From Candidatus Saccharimonadota bacterium (GTDB taxonomy: Bacteria; Patescibacteriota; Saccharimonadia; Saccharimonadales; UBA4665), in NCBI GenBank assembly GCA_027371825.1, contig DAHXLE010000011.1, forward strand, positions 1 through 51,255: a stretch of DNA of 51,255 bases. Reading direction: 5' to 3'. This document shows, piece by piece, positions 31,724-40,323 of the stretch (positions within the stretch are counted from its first letter, which is position 1; each line of letters opens with the position of its first letter). Both the position numbers and the translations under genes were made by a program. The notes below the pieces were generated by a model, which saw only the letters and a list, made by a program, of their open reading frames with translations, ran no database searches and was not told where the DNA came from.

Positions 31724-32391
31724 GTAGACCCTCCAATATAACTATTATATACGTATGAGTTCGGTATGAGCTTAAGAATTTGAGCAGGTTGCCGCGCATA
31801 CTCCATATCCGATTCGTAAAGAAGCTGCAACTGTTCCTTCTTATCTTCACCAAAAACACAGGCATATATCTCGTTTACCATTACCAATGCCTTCACCGTT
31901 AAAGTCATGCGCGTCAGTGCACCGCTTTCGTATCCTTCTGTTAAATTTTCAGAGGTTACAGCCCGTGAACCAGGTAGTATTCCGGCAATATGTCCGTCAC
32001 CGCCCATGCCCAGCTCGGCTAGAGTAAAGTCACTATCATTCAATGCTGTTTTGAACCTCTCGGCGTAGAGTTTGACCGTATCACCAAGTGTCGATTTATC
32101 TTTTGTCAAAACCGGAATGAACTGTGCCCTGCCTATCCTGAATCCGCCTTCAATCAGCTGTCGGTAATTGGAAGCCTGGTGCATATATTCCCCGTACCGC
32201 TCGTCTGCTAACATTATTTTTAAATTCTTGGTCAAATGATCATCTAGTTTCTTGGAGACTTCGGATTCAATCGATATATTAGACCCTCCCGACACGAGCC
32301 AAAAAACACGACCCCGTTTTAAGGCGTCGTTGATCTTGTTGCTGATCATAGCTATGACATCAACGGTATCGTTGACTTGGATAAATTTCAC
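31720..32391 (-). CDS. pgl: 6-phosphogluconolactonase
   Basis: 223 residues. FWLVSGGSNI, LADERYGEYMHQASNY and ELGMGGDGHIAGILPGS match the DevB/SOL-type lactonase that hydrolyses 6-phosphoglucono-1,5-lactone. First gene of pgl-gnd-zwf, so all three oxidative pentose-phosphate steps are made together. The GTG start lies seven bases after TATACT (32399-32404 on the minus strand), again leaderless. An ATG four bases upstream is out of frame. Confidence 0.93.
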   Translation of the reverse strand: MKFIQVNDTVDVIAMISNKINDALKRGRVFWLVSGGSNISIESEVSKKLDDHLTKNLKIMLADERYGEYMHQASNYRQLIEGGFRIGRAQFIPVLTKDKSTLGDTVKLYAERFKTALNDSDFTLAELGMGGDGHIAGILPGSRAVTSENLTEGYESGALTRMTLTVKALVMVNEIYACVFGEDKKEQLQLLYESDMEYARQPAQILKLIPNSYVYNSYIGGST

Positions 32392-32404
32392 ATTCCCAAG
32401 TATA
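32389..32404 (-). promoter_or_regulatory. Leaderless -10 box (TATACT) of pgl-gnd-zwf
   Basis: Minus strand: TATACT (32399-32404), seven bases, GTG. Confidence 0.5.
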
Positions 32405-32527
32405 CACTAACGAATAAATGACTATCCCTAAAAGGGGTCAGTTGAATCTGATTTTAGTAGATGCTTCGATCTGTCTGAGCAGCCCGATGCATAGCTACTA
32501 CCGCATCAGACTCCTACGCGGAAGCCG

Positions 32528-33220
32528 TTAATTATCAGGTATCTGCCGGGGGGTTCTTTCGTTAATTATTGCTTCGACGAGTTTAAGGGATGATTTTCCA
32601 ACTTGGTACATGGACGTCAGGCTACCGTTCTCAAAAAGAGCCTGAAGGGCGGTTAAAGACAGCCTACGCTGTTTATCGAAAAGTCCTTCATATTTACGGT
32701 ATGGACGAGCTAAGGATTCGTACAGATTCAGACGATCCTCCGACCAGTCATCATCCTTGTTGTCTAACCGACCCTTTGCATCGGTATATATGCGGTAGTT
32801 TCTCTCCAGCCTTCCCCAGATTCTATTAGTAACCCCACTTCTTTTATGTGGACTGATCTTAGTTTCAACGGCCCTGAAGTCTTCCCTGGTAAGCCAAGTA
32901 TCTTGTTTCGTAAGCTCCTCGCAAGATGCGTTAACGCGTACGACTACGTAATTATAGCTCGACAAACTACCGGCAACAGCTTCTGCCTCGGTTGGAGTTA
33001 AAACATTATCCGCCGTATAATCAATCATTCGTTTTATCGCCTCTCCGACAACAAAACGGATCTTGTCACGTGTATCAATTGAATTTTTTGGATTTTCGTA
33101 CCTAGAACCAATACCAGAATCAGATCCTGGTTGTTGATCCTCTTGCCCAGGTAGTAGTTGATTCTCCGATTCCACCCAATCGAATATTTTATCGTGATCT
33201 AGCGTCATGGCACTTTCCAT
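32528..33220 (-). CDS. Hypothetical soluble protein, no recognised domain
   Basis: 230 residues, charged, with no membrane segment. The N-terminus (~1-50) is low-complexity (Gln/Asp/Gly/Ser-rich) and probably disordered. The remainder is mostly helical with a WLTREDFRAVETKISPHKRSG segment, RIWGRLERNYRIY and a DDDWSEDRLNLYESL stretch. It reads as real coding sequence across its length and has two candidate starts (ATG 33220, ATG 33208). No family is recognised and no operon partner is present. It lies between the pentose-phosphate operon and a divergent DUF1905-type gene. Confidence 0.6.
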   Translation of the reverse strand: MESAMTLDHDKIFDWVESENQLLPGQEDQQPGSDSGIGSRYENPKNSIDTRDKIRFVVGEAIKRMIDYTADNVLTPTEAEAVAGSLSSYNYVVVRVNASCEELTKQDTWLTREDFRAVETKISPHKRSGVTNRIWGRLERNYRIYTDAKGRLDNKDDDWSEDRLNLYESLARPYRKYEGLFDKQRRLSLTALQALFENGSLTSMYQVGKSSLKLVEAIINERTPRQIPDN

Positions 33221-33333
33221 TCATACTTACGACTATTACCGACGTTAGTCGGGTGGTATTATCCTACACAAAGTAGCACCAATTCAAGTAGATAAATTTT
33301 ACCGCAGAACAACGCGTCTTAAGAGTCAAATGG

Positions 33334-33348
33334 TAAAATATATTAATG
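33334..33348 (+). promoter_or_regulatory. Leaderless -10 box (TAAAAT)
   Basis: TAAAAT at 33334-33339, six bases, ATG at 33346. The same hexamer and spacing precede the ATC of the desaturase. Confidence 0.5.
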
Positions 33349-33894
33349 ATCAATAAGAAGCATGAAAATATTACATTTACGGCTCGGTTACAGAAGATTC
33401 AAAGCGTCTACTTGATTCATTTACCAAAGACGGTTAGTCAAAAACTCAGTTCCCGAGGACAGGTCATGGTAAGAGCCACCATCAACAACGTGTCTTTTGT
33501 CACTCCGCTTGAACCAGATGGTAAGTTCAGCCATTACTTCTTGATTGATAAAAAACTTCTCGATTCTTTGGGAATTTTGGAAGGTTCGTCGACAAAAACA
33601 GTCATCGAGCCGATAAATGATTGGCCTGAACCCGTAATCCCCGCAGATATTCAAGAAGCTTTGTCGTACTCACCTAAAGCGCGCGAGCTATGGCAAAACA
33701 TCACAACAATGTCAAGATGGGAGTGGATAAGATGGATACGTTCAACGCCAAATTCAAAGACGCGTTCTCGCCGTATTAACGTTGCCATTTCTAAACTCAA
33801 CTCCGGTAAACGTCGTCCATGTTGCTGGAACAGAAATCTATGTACCGATCCTAGGGTTTCAAAAAATGGCGTACTGCTAGATAGTATTTTTTAG
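33346..33894 (+). CDS. DUF1905 / YdeI (OmpD-associated)-like protein
   Basis: 182 residues in two parts. A DUF1905-type beta-barrel (~8-90; FTARLQKI...YLIHLPKTVSQKLSSRGQVMVRATIN, then LDSLGILEGS) is followed by a YdeI-like helical segment (PADIQEALSYSPKARELWQNITTMSRWEWIRWI). The pair of domains commonly occurs together. YdeI-like proteins have been linked to bacteriocin and peptide resistance, but the biochemical role is unknown. The C-terminal ~40 residues are basic and Cys-containing (RRPCCW). Monocistronic and leaderless. Confidence 0.78.
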   Translation: MINKKHENITFTARLQKIQSVYLIHLPKTVSQKLSSRGQVMVRATINNVSFVTPLEPDGKFSHYFLIDKKLLDSLGILEGSSTKTVIEPINDWPEPVIPADIQEALSYSPKARELWQNITTMSRWEWIRWIRSTPNSKTRSRRINVAISKLNSGKRRPCCWNRNLCTDPRVSKNGVLLDSIF

Positions 33895-33954
33895 GTTTTA
33901 TCTGTTATTATCTGATCGGTACTTTACTAAAATTAGCCTAAAACCAACCGAGAT

Positions 33955-35019
33955 ATGCAAACAGATAATTTTAATTACAACCTGCCCCGTGAGCTAATTG
34001 CATTGCATCCGCCAAAAGAACGCGGCAATGCTCGATTACTGGTTATGGATAGAACTAGTGGAAAATTATACGAAAGAGTATATGCTGACTTCACAAATTA
34101 TTTATCGGCAGGTGACGTAGTTATATTAAACGATACTAAGGTCATACCGGCCAGGATAATTACCCATAAAAAAAATAACCTTGCTAAACGTGAGCTGGTA
34201 CTTTTAGAAAGCCACGGCCGGCAGGATAACTGGCATATACATAAAGCACTTTACCGGGGGCACATAAATCGCGGTGATGTTTTGTTAACCGAGGATCAAA
34301 CCGAGTTATTTGTTACAGAAGTCTTAGATGACGGCGTTATATTGATAAGTTCTCGGATTACTCTGCTGGAGGTCGCCAACAAAAACGGCCAAACACCCCT
34401 GCCCCCTTATCTAAATCGAGATGCTGAACCGGATGACAAATACCGTTATCAGACAATATGGGCGAAAGAAGAGGGATCGGTCGCAGCACCAACAGCAAGC
34501 TTAAACTTGACCAACGAAGTGATTGATAAGTTGACTGCGCAAGGAGTCGTAGTCACTTACGCCACACTACACGTTGGACTTGGTACTTTCCTGCCGATTA
34601 GAACCAATGACCTGGCACAGCACGTCATGCACAAAGAATACTTCGTTGTTCCTGCCGTCACGATCGGTGCTATTCGAAGAGCTAAAGAAAATGGTAAGAA
34701 AGTTATAGCTATCGGTACAACCATAACTCGCACCCTAGAATACGCCGCCGAAGAGATCATGAGCGGATCGGGCGAAGAGATCTCGGGAGATGCGGATATA
34801 TTTATATATCCGGGTTATAAATTCAAGCTGGTAGATGGACTCCTGACAAATTTTCATGCACCGAAGTCTAGTGTACTCATGCTGGCGGCAGCATTTGCAG
34901 GATGGGATAACTTAAAGTCAGCCTATAACTACGCCATAGAAAAGCGTTACAACTTCTTAAGTTATGGTGATTCTATGTTCATAAAAGATATTGCCGGCTT
35001 AGAGGAAAGATCAGAATGA
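33955..35019 (+). CDS. queA: S-adenosylmethionine:tRNA ribosyltransferase-isomerase
   Basis: 354 residues. FNYNLPRELIALHPPKERGNARLLV at the N-terminus, VVILNDTKVIPARI, EGSVAAPTASLNLT and LLTNFHAPKSSVLML are QueA motifs throughout. It adds the cyclopentenediol ring precursor from SAM to preQ1 already in tRNA, making epoxyqueuosine. Its stop overlaps tgt by four bases (ATGA). No queC, D, E or F genes lie in the window, so preQ1 may be salvaged. Confidence 0.95.
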   Translation: MQTDNFNYNLPRELIALHPPKERGNARLLVMDRTSGKLYERVYADFTNYLSAGDVVILNDTKVIPARIITHKKNNLAKRELVLLESHGRQDNWHIHKALYRGHINRGDVLLTEDQTELFVTEVLDDGVILISSRITLLEVANKNGQTPLPPYLNRDAEPDDKYRYQTIWAKEEGSVAAPTASLNLTNEVIDKLTAQGVVVTYATLHVGLGTFLPIRTNDLAQHVMHKEYFVVPAVTIGAIRRAKENGKKVIAIGTTITRTLEYAAEEIMSGSGEEISGDADIFIYPGYKFKLVDGLLTNFHAPKSSVLMLAAAFAGWDNLKSAYNYAIEKRYNFLSYGDSMFIKDIAGLEERSE

Positions 35020-36245
35020 CCAAGGGTTTCAGCTTTAAAATCAATCATAAGTTATCCGGCACACTTGCCAGAGCCGGAACCATAGAAACTCCTCACGGTA
35101 AGATTTTTACACCGGCTTTTATCGCCGGAGCCACGAATGCTACCGTTAAATCTCTAACGCCGGAACAAATAATAAGCACCGGCGCACAAGCCGTACTAGC
35201 CAATACCTATCACCTGATGCTCCGGCCGGGCGGTGACACCATCAAGGCATGCGGCGGTATCCATAAGTTTATGAACTGGCATGGTCCGATTGTTACAGAT
35301 AGTGGTGGATTCCAGGTGTTTTCCCTCGGTATGGCATACAAAAAGGGTATTGATTTAACCAGCCACAGCAAAAAAGGTGATCCAACTGCGGCCGTCCATA
35401 GCCCCAAACAACTGGCTAATGTCAGTGACGAGGGGGTTAGTTTTAAGTCTCATCTTGACGGCTCTAATTTGTTCTTAACTCCCGAGTTGTCAATGGAGCT
35501 TCAGCATAAAATCGGGGCTGATATTCACATGGCGTTTGATGAGCTCACCTCCCCACTAGCCAGTGCATCATATATAAAAACGGCAATGGATAGAACACAT
35601 TCCTGGGCAGAGCGCTGTATACCAAAACATCAGCAGTTAAATGCCATACATGCACAACAAAACGAACCTCTGCAGGCTCTCTTTGGAGTTATTCAAGGTG
35701 GACGAAACGAAGAATTAAGAAAAACTAGCGCGAATTTCTTGAATAACTTACCGTTTGATGGCTACGGCATAGGCGGAACATTCGAAGCCGCCGAGTTGCC
35801 GGATGTACTCACTTGGGTAAACACTGCCCTTGCGGATACTAAGCCCAGGCACCTTCTCGGCATGGGCTCCAGGCCGGAAGATTTGTTTGTCGGAGTAGAG
35901 TATGGCATAGATACTTTTGACTGTGTGGCACCGACCAGACAAGCAAGAAACGGTACGTTATATACATACGACGGACGAATTGGGATTAAGAATGCGCGTT
36001 TTAAGCTTGACCGGCTGCCGATTGATTCTGACTGTTCGTGTTATACGTGCACACATTTTACGAGATCCTATGTTCACCATTTGTTTAATGCCCGAGAGAT
36101 ACTCGCGGCAACTCTAGCATCGATCCACAACGAATATTTTGTCATCAACCTTCTGAGTGACATAAGACTATCGATTATAAACGATAGTTTCATGACATTT
36201 AAAACCATATTCCTTGATCGATACAATGCCGGTTTAGTATCTTGA
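35016..36245 (+). CDS. tgt: tRNA-guanine transglycosylase
   Basis: 409 residues. VTDSGGFQVFSLG (catalytic Asp region), DIHMAFDELTSP, GVIQGGRNEELR, GIGGTFEA and FDCVAPTRQARNGTLYT (second catalytic Asp) are all present. The Zn site is CSCYTCTHFTRSYVHHLF (three Cys and a His). It swaps guanine-34 for preQ1 in tRNAs for Asn, Asp, His and Tyr. Translationally coupled to queA. Confidence 0.95.
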   Translation: MTKGFSFKINHKLSGTLARAGTIETPHGKIFTPAFIAGATNATVKSLTPEQIISTGAQAVLANTYHLMLRPGGDTIKACGGIHKFMNWHGPIVTDSGGFQVFSLGMAYKKGIDLTSHSKKGDPTAAVHSPKQLANVSDEGVSFKSHLDGSNLFLTPELSMELQHKIGADIHMAFDELTSPLASASYIKTAMDRTHSWAERCIPKHQQLNAIHAQQNEPLQALFGVIQGGRNEELRKTSANFLNNLPFDGYGIGGTFEAAELPDVLTWVNTALADTKPRHLLGMGSRPEDLFVGVEYGIDTFDCVAPTRQARNGTLYTYDGRIGIKNARFKLDRLPIDSDCSCYTCTHFTRSYVHHLFNAREILAATLASIHNEYFVINLLSDIRLSIINDSFMTFKTIFLDRYNAGLVS

Positions 36246-36427
36246 GACTAGAACCGATTTTTAGTAAACCGTTTAGAGATATCTTTAGCAATTGTATTTT
36301 GATAGTTGACGAAGTTTTATGGGTGCAATCCACTTTAATCCTAATATGCTCAACCAATTTTTAATCGTTAAACACGTTGGTCAAAAACATTTTCGACATT
36401 TTTTCTAAGAAATGCCGCCTTTTTATA

Positions 36428-36443
36428 TATAATTTAGCTAATG
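36428..36443 (+). promoter_or_regulatory. Leaderless -10 box (TATAAT)
   Basis: TATAAT at 36428-36433, seven bases, ATG at 36441. Confidence 0.5.
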
Positions 36444-37022
36444 GATACGATATATTTTGCAACCAGTAATAAAGAAAAAATGATTATAGCTCAGACTGTC
36501 TGTTCGAAATTCAAAATTAAAGTTGAGCAAATGATTCTCGAAATTGATGAAATCCAGAGTGAAGATCCTGTCATTATCGTGCAAGATAAGGCTCGTCGAG
36601 CATATGAGAGTTTATCTAAGCCGGTGGTGGTGAGTGATGACTCGTGGGACATTCCTGCCATCAACGGTTTCCCTGGACCCTATATGAAGTCGGTTAATCA
36701 ATGGTTTAAACCAGAGGACTTCATTAGACTGATGAGAGGCATAAACAACAGACGAATTATCTTGCATCAGTTTTTAGCGTTTTACGACGGGAACATAATA
36801 AAGGTTTTTAAAAACGACATTTTTGGAAAAATTATTGATAAACCACGTGGCAAAAACAAACGATCGCCAAACATGACAGTTACCGCGCTAGACTACGACA
36901 ATGGAAAGACTATCGCTGAAGTTTTTGAACAGGGCGAGAAAGCAGTTATTGAGCGCTACCTAACTCGTCGCGATGCATGGCATGAATTTGCTGAATGGTA
37001 TATCGGAAACATTCAAACCTAA
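36441..37022 (+). CDS. HAM1/RdgB-like non-canonical purine NTP pyrophosphatase
   Basis: 193 residues, matching the ~190-200 of the family. IYFATSNKEK (triphosphate loop), EIDEIQSEDPVIIVQDKARRAYE, VVVSDDSWDIPAINGFPGPYMK and a C-terminal HEFAEWYI region fit ITPase fold proteins, which hydrolyse ITP, XTP or dITP to monophosphates. The usual SDSGL is SDDSWDI here and the strand near the middle is divergent, so substrate range may differ. Possibly housekeeping nucleotide cleaning. The message is likely leaderless. Confidence 0.83.
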   Translation: MDTIYFATSNKEKMIIAQTVCSKFKIKVEQMILEIDEIQSEDPVIIVQDKARRAYESLSKPVVVSDDSWDIPAINGFPGPYMKSVNQWFKPEDFIRLMRGINNRRIILHQFLAFYDGNIIKVFKNDIFGKIIDKPRGKNKRSPNMTVTALDYDNGKTIAEVFEQGEKAVIERYLTRRDAWHEFAEWYIGNIQT

Positions 37023-37089
37023 TTCGAAACCCATTTTGCTTAAGGTTTGAGTATATGGTGGCCCGGGGGGAAACAATTTGACCTTTTAT

Positions 37090-37105
37090 GGCTCAAGAAA
37101 GAGCC
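37090..37105 (-). terminator. Hairpin between convergent genes
   Basis: GGCTC-AAGAAA-GAGCC, perfect 5-bp stem just past the PEP synthase stop on the minus strand and downstream of the HAM1-like gene. TTTT lies on the left side (37084-37087), read as AAAA on the minus strand, so intrinsic termination is uncertain. Confidence 0.35.
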
Positions 37106-37120
37106 GGAGTACTTGCTTTG

Positions 37121-39487
37121 TTAGGATCTTGACAGAGATTCCTCAGTCTTTAGGGTAGCTATGGTTGTTTTTATGACCGTATCGGGAGCTAACGACATGC
37201 TGTCTATGCCACATTCTACCAGAAAACGGGCAAACTGAGGATAATCAGAGGGTGCCTGACCGCAGAGTCCAACCTTAGTATGTGTCTTCTTGCCGACTTT
37301 TATGACCCTTTCGATCAGTTCCTTGACGGCCTGATTATTTTCATTGTAAACGTGTGCAACCATCTGATTATCTCTATCTACTCCTAGGGTTAATTGCGTA
37401 AGGTCATTTGAGCCGATTGAGAAACCGTCAAATAACTCTGAGAACTGTTCAGCCAGTATGACATTGCTAGGGATCTCGATCATGACATAAACTTCAAAAC
37501 CATTTTCGCCCCTCTTCAAACCTGCCTGACGCATTATATCGAGTACTTTTTTAGCTTCTTCCAGGTCCCGACAAAAGGGAATCATGGCTTTTACATTAAC
37601 AATGCCCATGTCATCACGAACTCTTTTCATAGCACGACACTCTAGTTCAAAGGCTTCTCTATACGCCGGTGAATAGTAGCGGGAGGCTCCTCGCCAGCCT
37701 ATCATAGGATTATCTTCCTTGGGCTCAAATTGTGATCCGCCGATTAAATTGGCATACTCATTAGTCTTAAAATCACTAAACCGTATAATTACATCCTTCG
37801 GGTAGAATGCTGCACCTATAGTGGCAATTCCTTCCGCAAGCTTGTCTACAAAGTAATCGGCTTTGTTTTTATATCCTCGCGTTAGCTGATCGATCTGAGA
37901 CCTAGCATCTTGATCGGTAAGTTTATCGAAATGCAGTAACGCCAAAGGGTGAATCTTGATATGAGAGTTTATGATGAACTCTTCTCTGGCCAGACCAACA
38001 CCATCGTTGGGTATCATTGAGTACTGAAATGCTAGATCGGGAGATCCGACGTTCATCATTATCTTAGTCTTCGGCCTGGTCAAATTCTTAATGTCCGTAC
38101 GCTTAACATCGAAGTTTAAGAGACCTTTGTAAACCGTACCTTCATCGCCTTCCGAACAACTAACCGTGACACTTTCATTGTCAGTAAGTTTATCGCTTCC
38201 GTCGGACGTACCGACAACACAAGGGATACCCAACTCACGGGATACTATAGCGGCATGACAGGTTCGTCCCCCCTTGTCTGTTACGATTGCGCTGGAACGT
38301 TGCATGATAGGAACCCAATCCGGATCAGTCATTTCAGTAACCAGAACATCACCGTCTTTAAAGTCACTAATATTTTTTATGTCCATGATTTTTTTGACTC
38401 GACCGCCACCGATTTTATTGCCAACGCTTGTCCCTTTGGTGATAATCGGGCCACTCTCAAGGAGCTTATACTCCTCGACAACATTGGGATTCTTGCGGGA
38501 GGCTACCGTCTCGGCACGAGCCTGGACAATGTATAATTTATTATCGTCCGCATCAAGAGCCCACTCCATATCCATAGGTTTTTCGTAATGTTTCTCGATC
38601 TCCATTCCCCATTTTGCTAGAGTCAATACCTGCTCGTCAGTTATAGCAAATTTGTCTTGATCCTCTACCGACACGGGAATATTTTTTGTGCGATTACCGA
38701 ATGTAGGAATCATTTTCATTTTTTTTGCGCCGACTCGTCGCCTTAGAATAGCCATGGTCGGTTTAAACACTACGAATTCGTCCGGACTAACTCTTCCCTG
38801 CACTATGTTCTCGCCAAGCCCGTAAATAGAAGTCACTATAACGGCATTACGAAAACCCGACTCTGTATCAATCGTAAACATTATACCGGCTGCCTTGGCT
38901 CTCACTGCAACCATTTGCTGTATGCCAACCGATAAAGCTACCTTCATATGATCAAAGTGGTTCTCGATCCTGTAAACAATAGCCCGATCGGTAAAAAGAG
39001 AAGCTATGCATTTCTTGGTAGCTTTTAGTACGCTCTTTTCGCCCTTTATATTTAAGTAGGTTTCCTGTTGACCGGCAAAAGAGGCGTTTGGCAAATCTTC
39101 GGCTGTGGCTGATGATCTTATTGCAACTACCAGCTTATCGTGACCACATATTTTGCTAAGTTCTTTATATCCTCGAATAATCTCCGACTCCAAGTCCTTC
39201 GGCAATTTAGATTTTATAATTAAAGCTCGGATCTTGGCTGCTCTAACCGCCAAGTCCTTGACATCTTTTATTTTGACATCACTCAATAATTCTTTGATCG
39301 CCTGATTAATGCCGGCTTTTTCCATAAAATAGTAGTAAGCACTCGAGGTTGTAGCGAATCCGTTGGGAAGATTTATTCCTTTAGGCGCTAAATACTGGTA
39401 CATCTCTCCAAGCGATGCATTTTTACCTCCTACCTCCGGTACATCAGAAATAGAAACTTCTTTGAAGAATTTTATATAGTTATACAT
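37121..39487 (-). CDS. ppsA: Phosphoenolpyruvate synthase (pyruvate, water dikinase)
   Basis: 788 residues, full length. The N-terminal ATP-grasp part has VGGKNASLGEM, AIRSSATAEDLPNASFAGQQETYLN and EFVVFKP. The swivelling domain has TDKGGRTCHAAIVSRELGIPCVVG (phosphorylated His). The C-terminal TIM barrel has MIGWRGASRYY, IPSNVILAEQF and FSIGSNDLTQLTLGVDRD with GLCGQAPSDYP. It makes PEP from pyruvate and ATP, or runs in reverse if coupled as in some fermenters. The start has AAGG nine bases upstream. With enolase and mutase nearby it covers the lower glycolytic segment. Confidence 0.95.
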   Translation of the reverse strand: MYNYIKFFKEVSISDVPEVGGKNASLGEMYQYLAPKGINLPNGFATTSSAYYYFMEKAGINQAIKELLSDVKIKDVKDLAVRAAKIRALIIKSKLPKDLESEIIRGYKELSKICGHDKLVVAIRSSATAEDLPNASFAGQQETYLNIKGEKSVLKATKKCIASLFTDRAIVYRIENHFDHMKVALSVGIQQMVAVRAKAAGIMFTIDTESGFRNAVIVTSIYGLGENIVQGRVSPDEFVVFKPTMAILRRRVGAKKMKMIPTFGNRTKNIPVSVEDQDKFAITDEQVLTLAKWGMEIEKHYEKPMDMEWALDADDNKLYIVQARAETVASRKNPNVVEEYKLLESGPIITKGTSVGNKIGGGRVKKIMDIKNISDFKDGDVLVTEMTDPDWVPIMQRSSAIVTDKGGRTCHAAIVSRELGIPCVVGTSDGSDKLTDNESVTVSCSEGDEGTVYKGLLNFDVKRTDIKNLTRPKTKIMMNVGSPDLAFQYSMIPNDGVGLAREEFIINSHIKIHPLALLHFDKLTDQDARSQIDQLTRGYKNKADYFVDKLAEGIATIGAAFYPKDVIIRFSDFKTNEYANLIGGSQFEPKEDNPMIGWRGASRYYSPAYREAFELECRAMKRVRDDMGIVNVKAMIPFCRDLEEAKKVLDIMRQAGLKRGENGFEVYVMIEIPSNVILAEQFSELFDGFSIGSNDLTQLTLGVDRDNQMVAHVYNENNQAVKELIERVIKVGKKTHTKVGLCGQAPSDYPQFARFLVECGIDSMSLAPDTVIKTTIATLKTEESLSRS

Positions 39488-39708
39488 TATTGTGGCCTTT
39501 TATTTATATTTTTTTACGACCCTTATTATACTCGCTTAAGCCTATTAATGCCACCGTGCAAACCATCAGAAGTCTACATGCGCCCGTTCGACACCGTATT
39601 TATAAACAGGATACTCGGAGCATGGCCACATATTAACCAATACCCTTAAAGAACATTATTTTTGATCATATAATCGGTTTGGATCGATGTTATACTAAAG
39701 TAAGATTT

Positions 39709-40323
39709 ATGAACGATAAAATACAAAGTGTCGGGTCCTGGCTGGGCAAAGGATCTCTCAACCTATTTGGAAGACCATTCTCCGGAAAAGATACCCAAGC
39801 CGATATTCTGGCCGCATTGCTAAACGGCAAAGTAATCGGCGGAGGCGAGATACTGCGCAGTCAGACAGACGTACCTAAAGATATTAGTCAGACCTACGAC
39901 AGCGGCGATCTAGCTCCATCAAATTTTTATTTAAAAGAAGTAACCCCGTATCTCTCCCGGCCTGAATATAACTCATGCCCCCTAATTCTCAGCTCCCTAG
40001 GAAGGATGCACGGAGAGGAAGCATCTATTTTAAAAGCAGCAGATGATTCACATCACCCAATCAAGGGGGTCATATACTTAAAGATTGACGAAGATTTAGT
40101 CTGGGAAAGATTTAGATCGGCTAAACAAATAAAAGACCGCGGGCAAAGAGCCGATGACACCGATGAAGCATTAAAGCTAAGGTTGGAAAAATTCAGAACC
40201 GAGACATTGCCGGTCATAGAATATTACAGAAATCTAGGTATACTGCACGAGATAGACGGGTCTTTGTCGGTTCAAGCGGTCACTCAAGAAATAATTGAGA
40301 CGTTATTTCACGCTCTTGTCTGA
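39709..40323 (+). CDS. Adenylate-kinase-like nucleoside monophosphate kinase
   Basis: 204 residues from ATG 39709. A P-loop GRPFSGKDTQ stands in for the adenylate-kinase GPPGAGKGTQ, and GGGEILRS for the AMP-site GDxLR. After it come the LID-Arg region DRGQRADDTDEALKLRLEKF and the closing PVIEYYRNLG, all in the order of adenylate kinase. The core 'LID' is short. The altered P-loop suggests a paralogue or a divergent kinase, not necessarily the main Adk. It ends 21 bases inside the convergent dehydrogenase-mutase gene. TATACT lies 12 bases before the start. Confidence 0.75.
   Translation: MNDKIQSVGSWLGKGSLNLFGRPFSGKDTQADILAALLNGKVIGGGEILRSQTDVPKDISQTYDSGDLAPSNFYLKEVTPYLSRPEYNSCPLILSSLGRMHGEEASILKAADDSHHPIKGVIYLKIDEDLVWERFRSAKQIKDRGQRADDTDEALKLRLEKFRTETLPVIEYYRNLGILHEIDGSLSVQAVTQEIIETLFHALV

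Noticed and set aside
38255-38588. Two plus-strand frames inside the PEP synthase gene
   Set aside because: Both fall within the conserved phosphohistidine region of ppsA on the minus strand.
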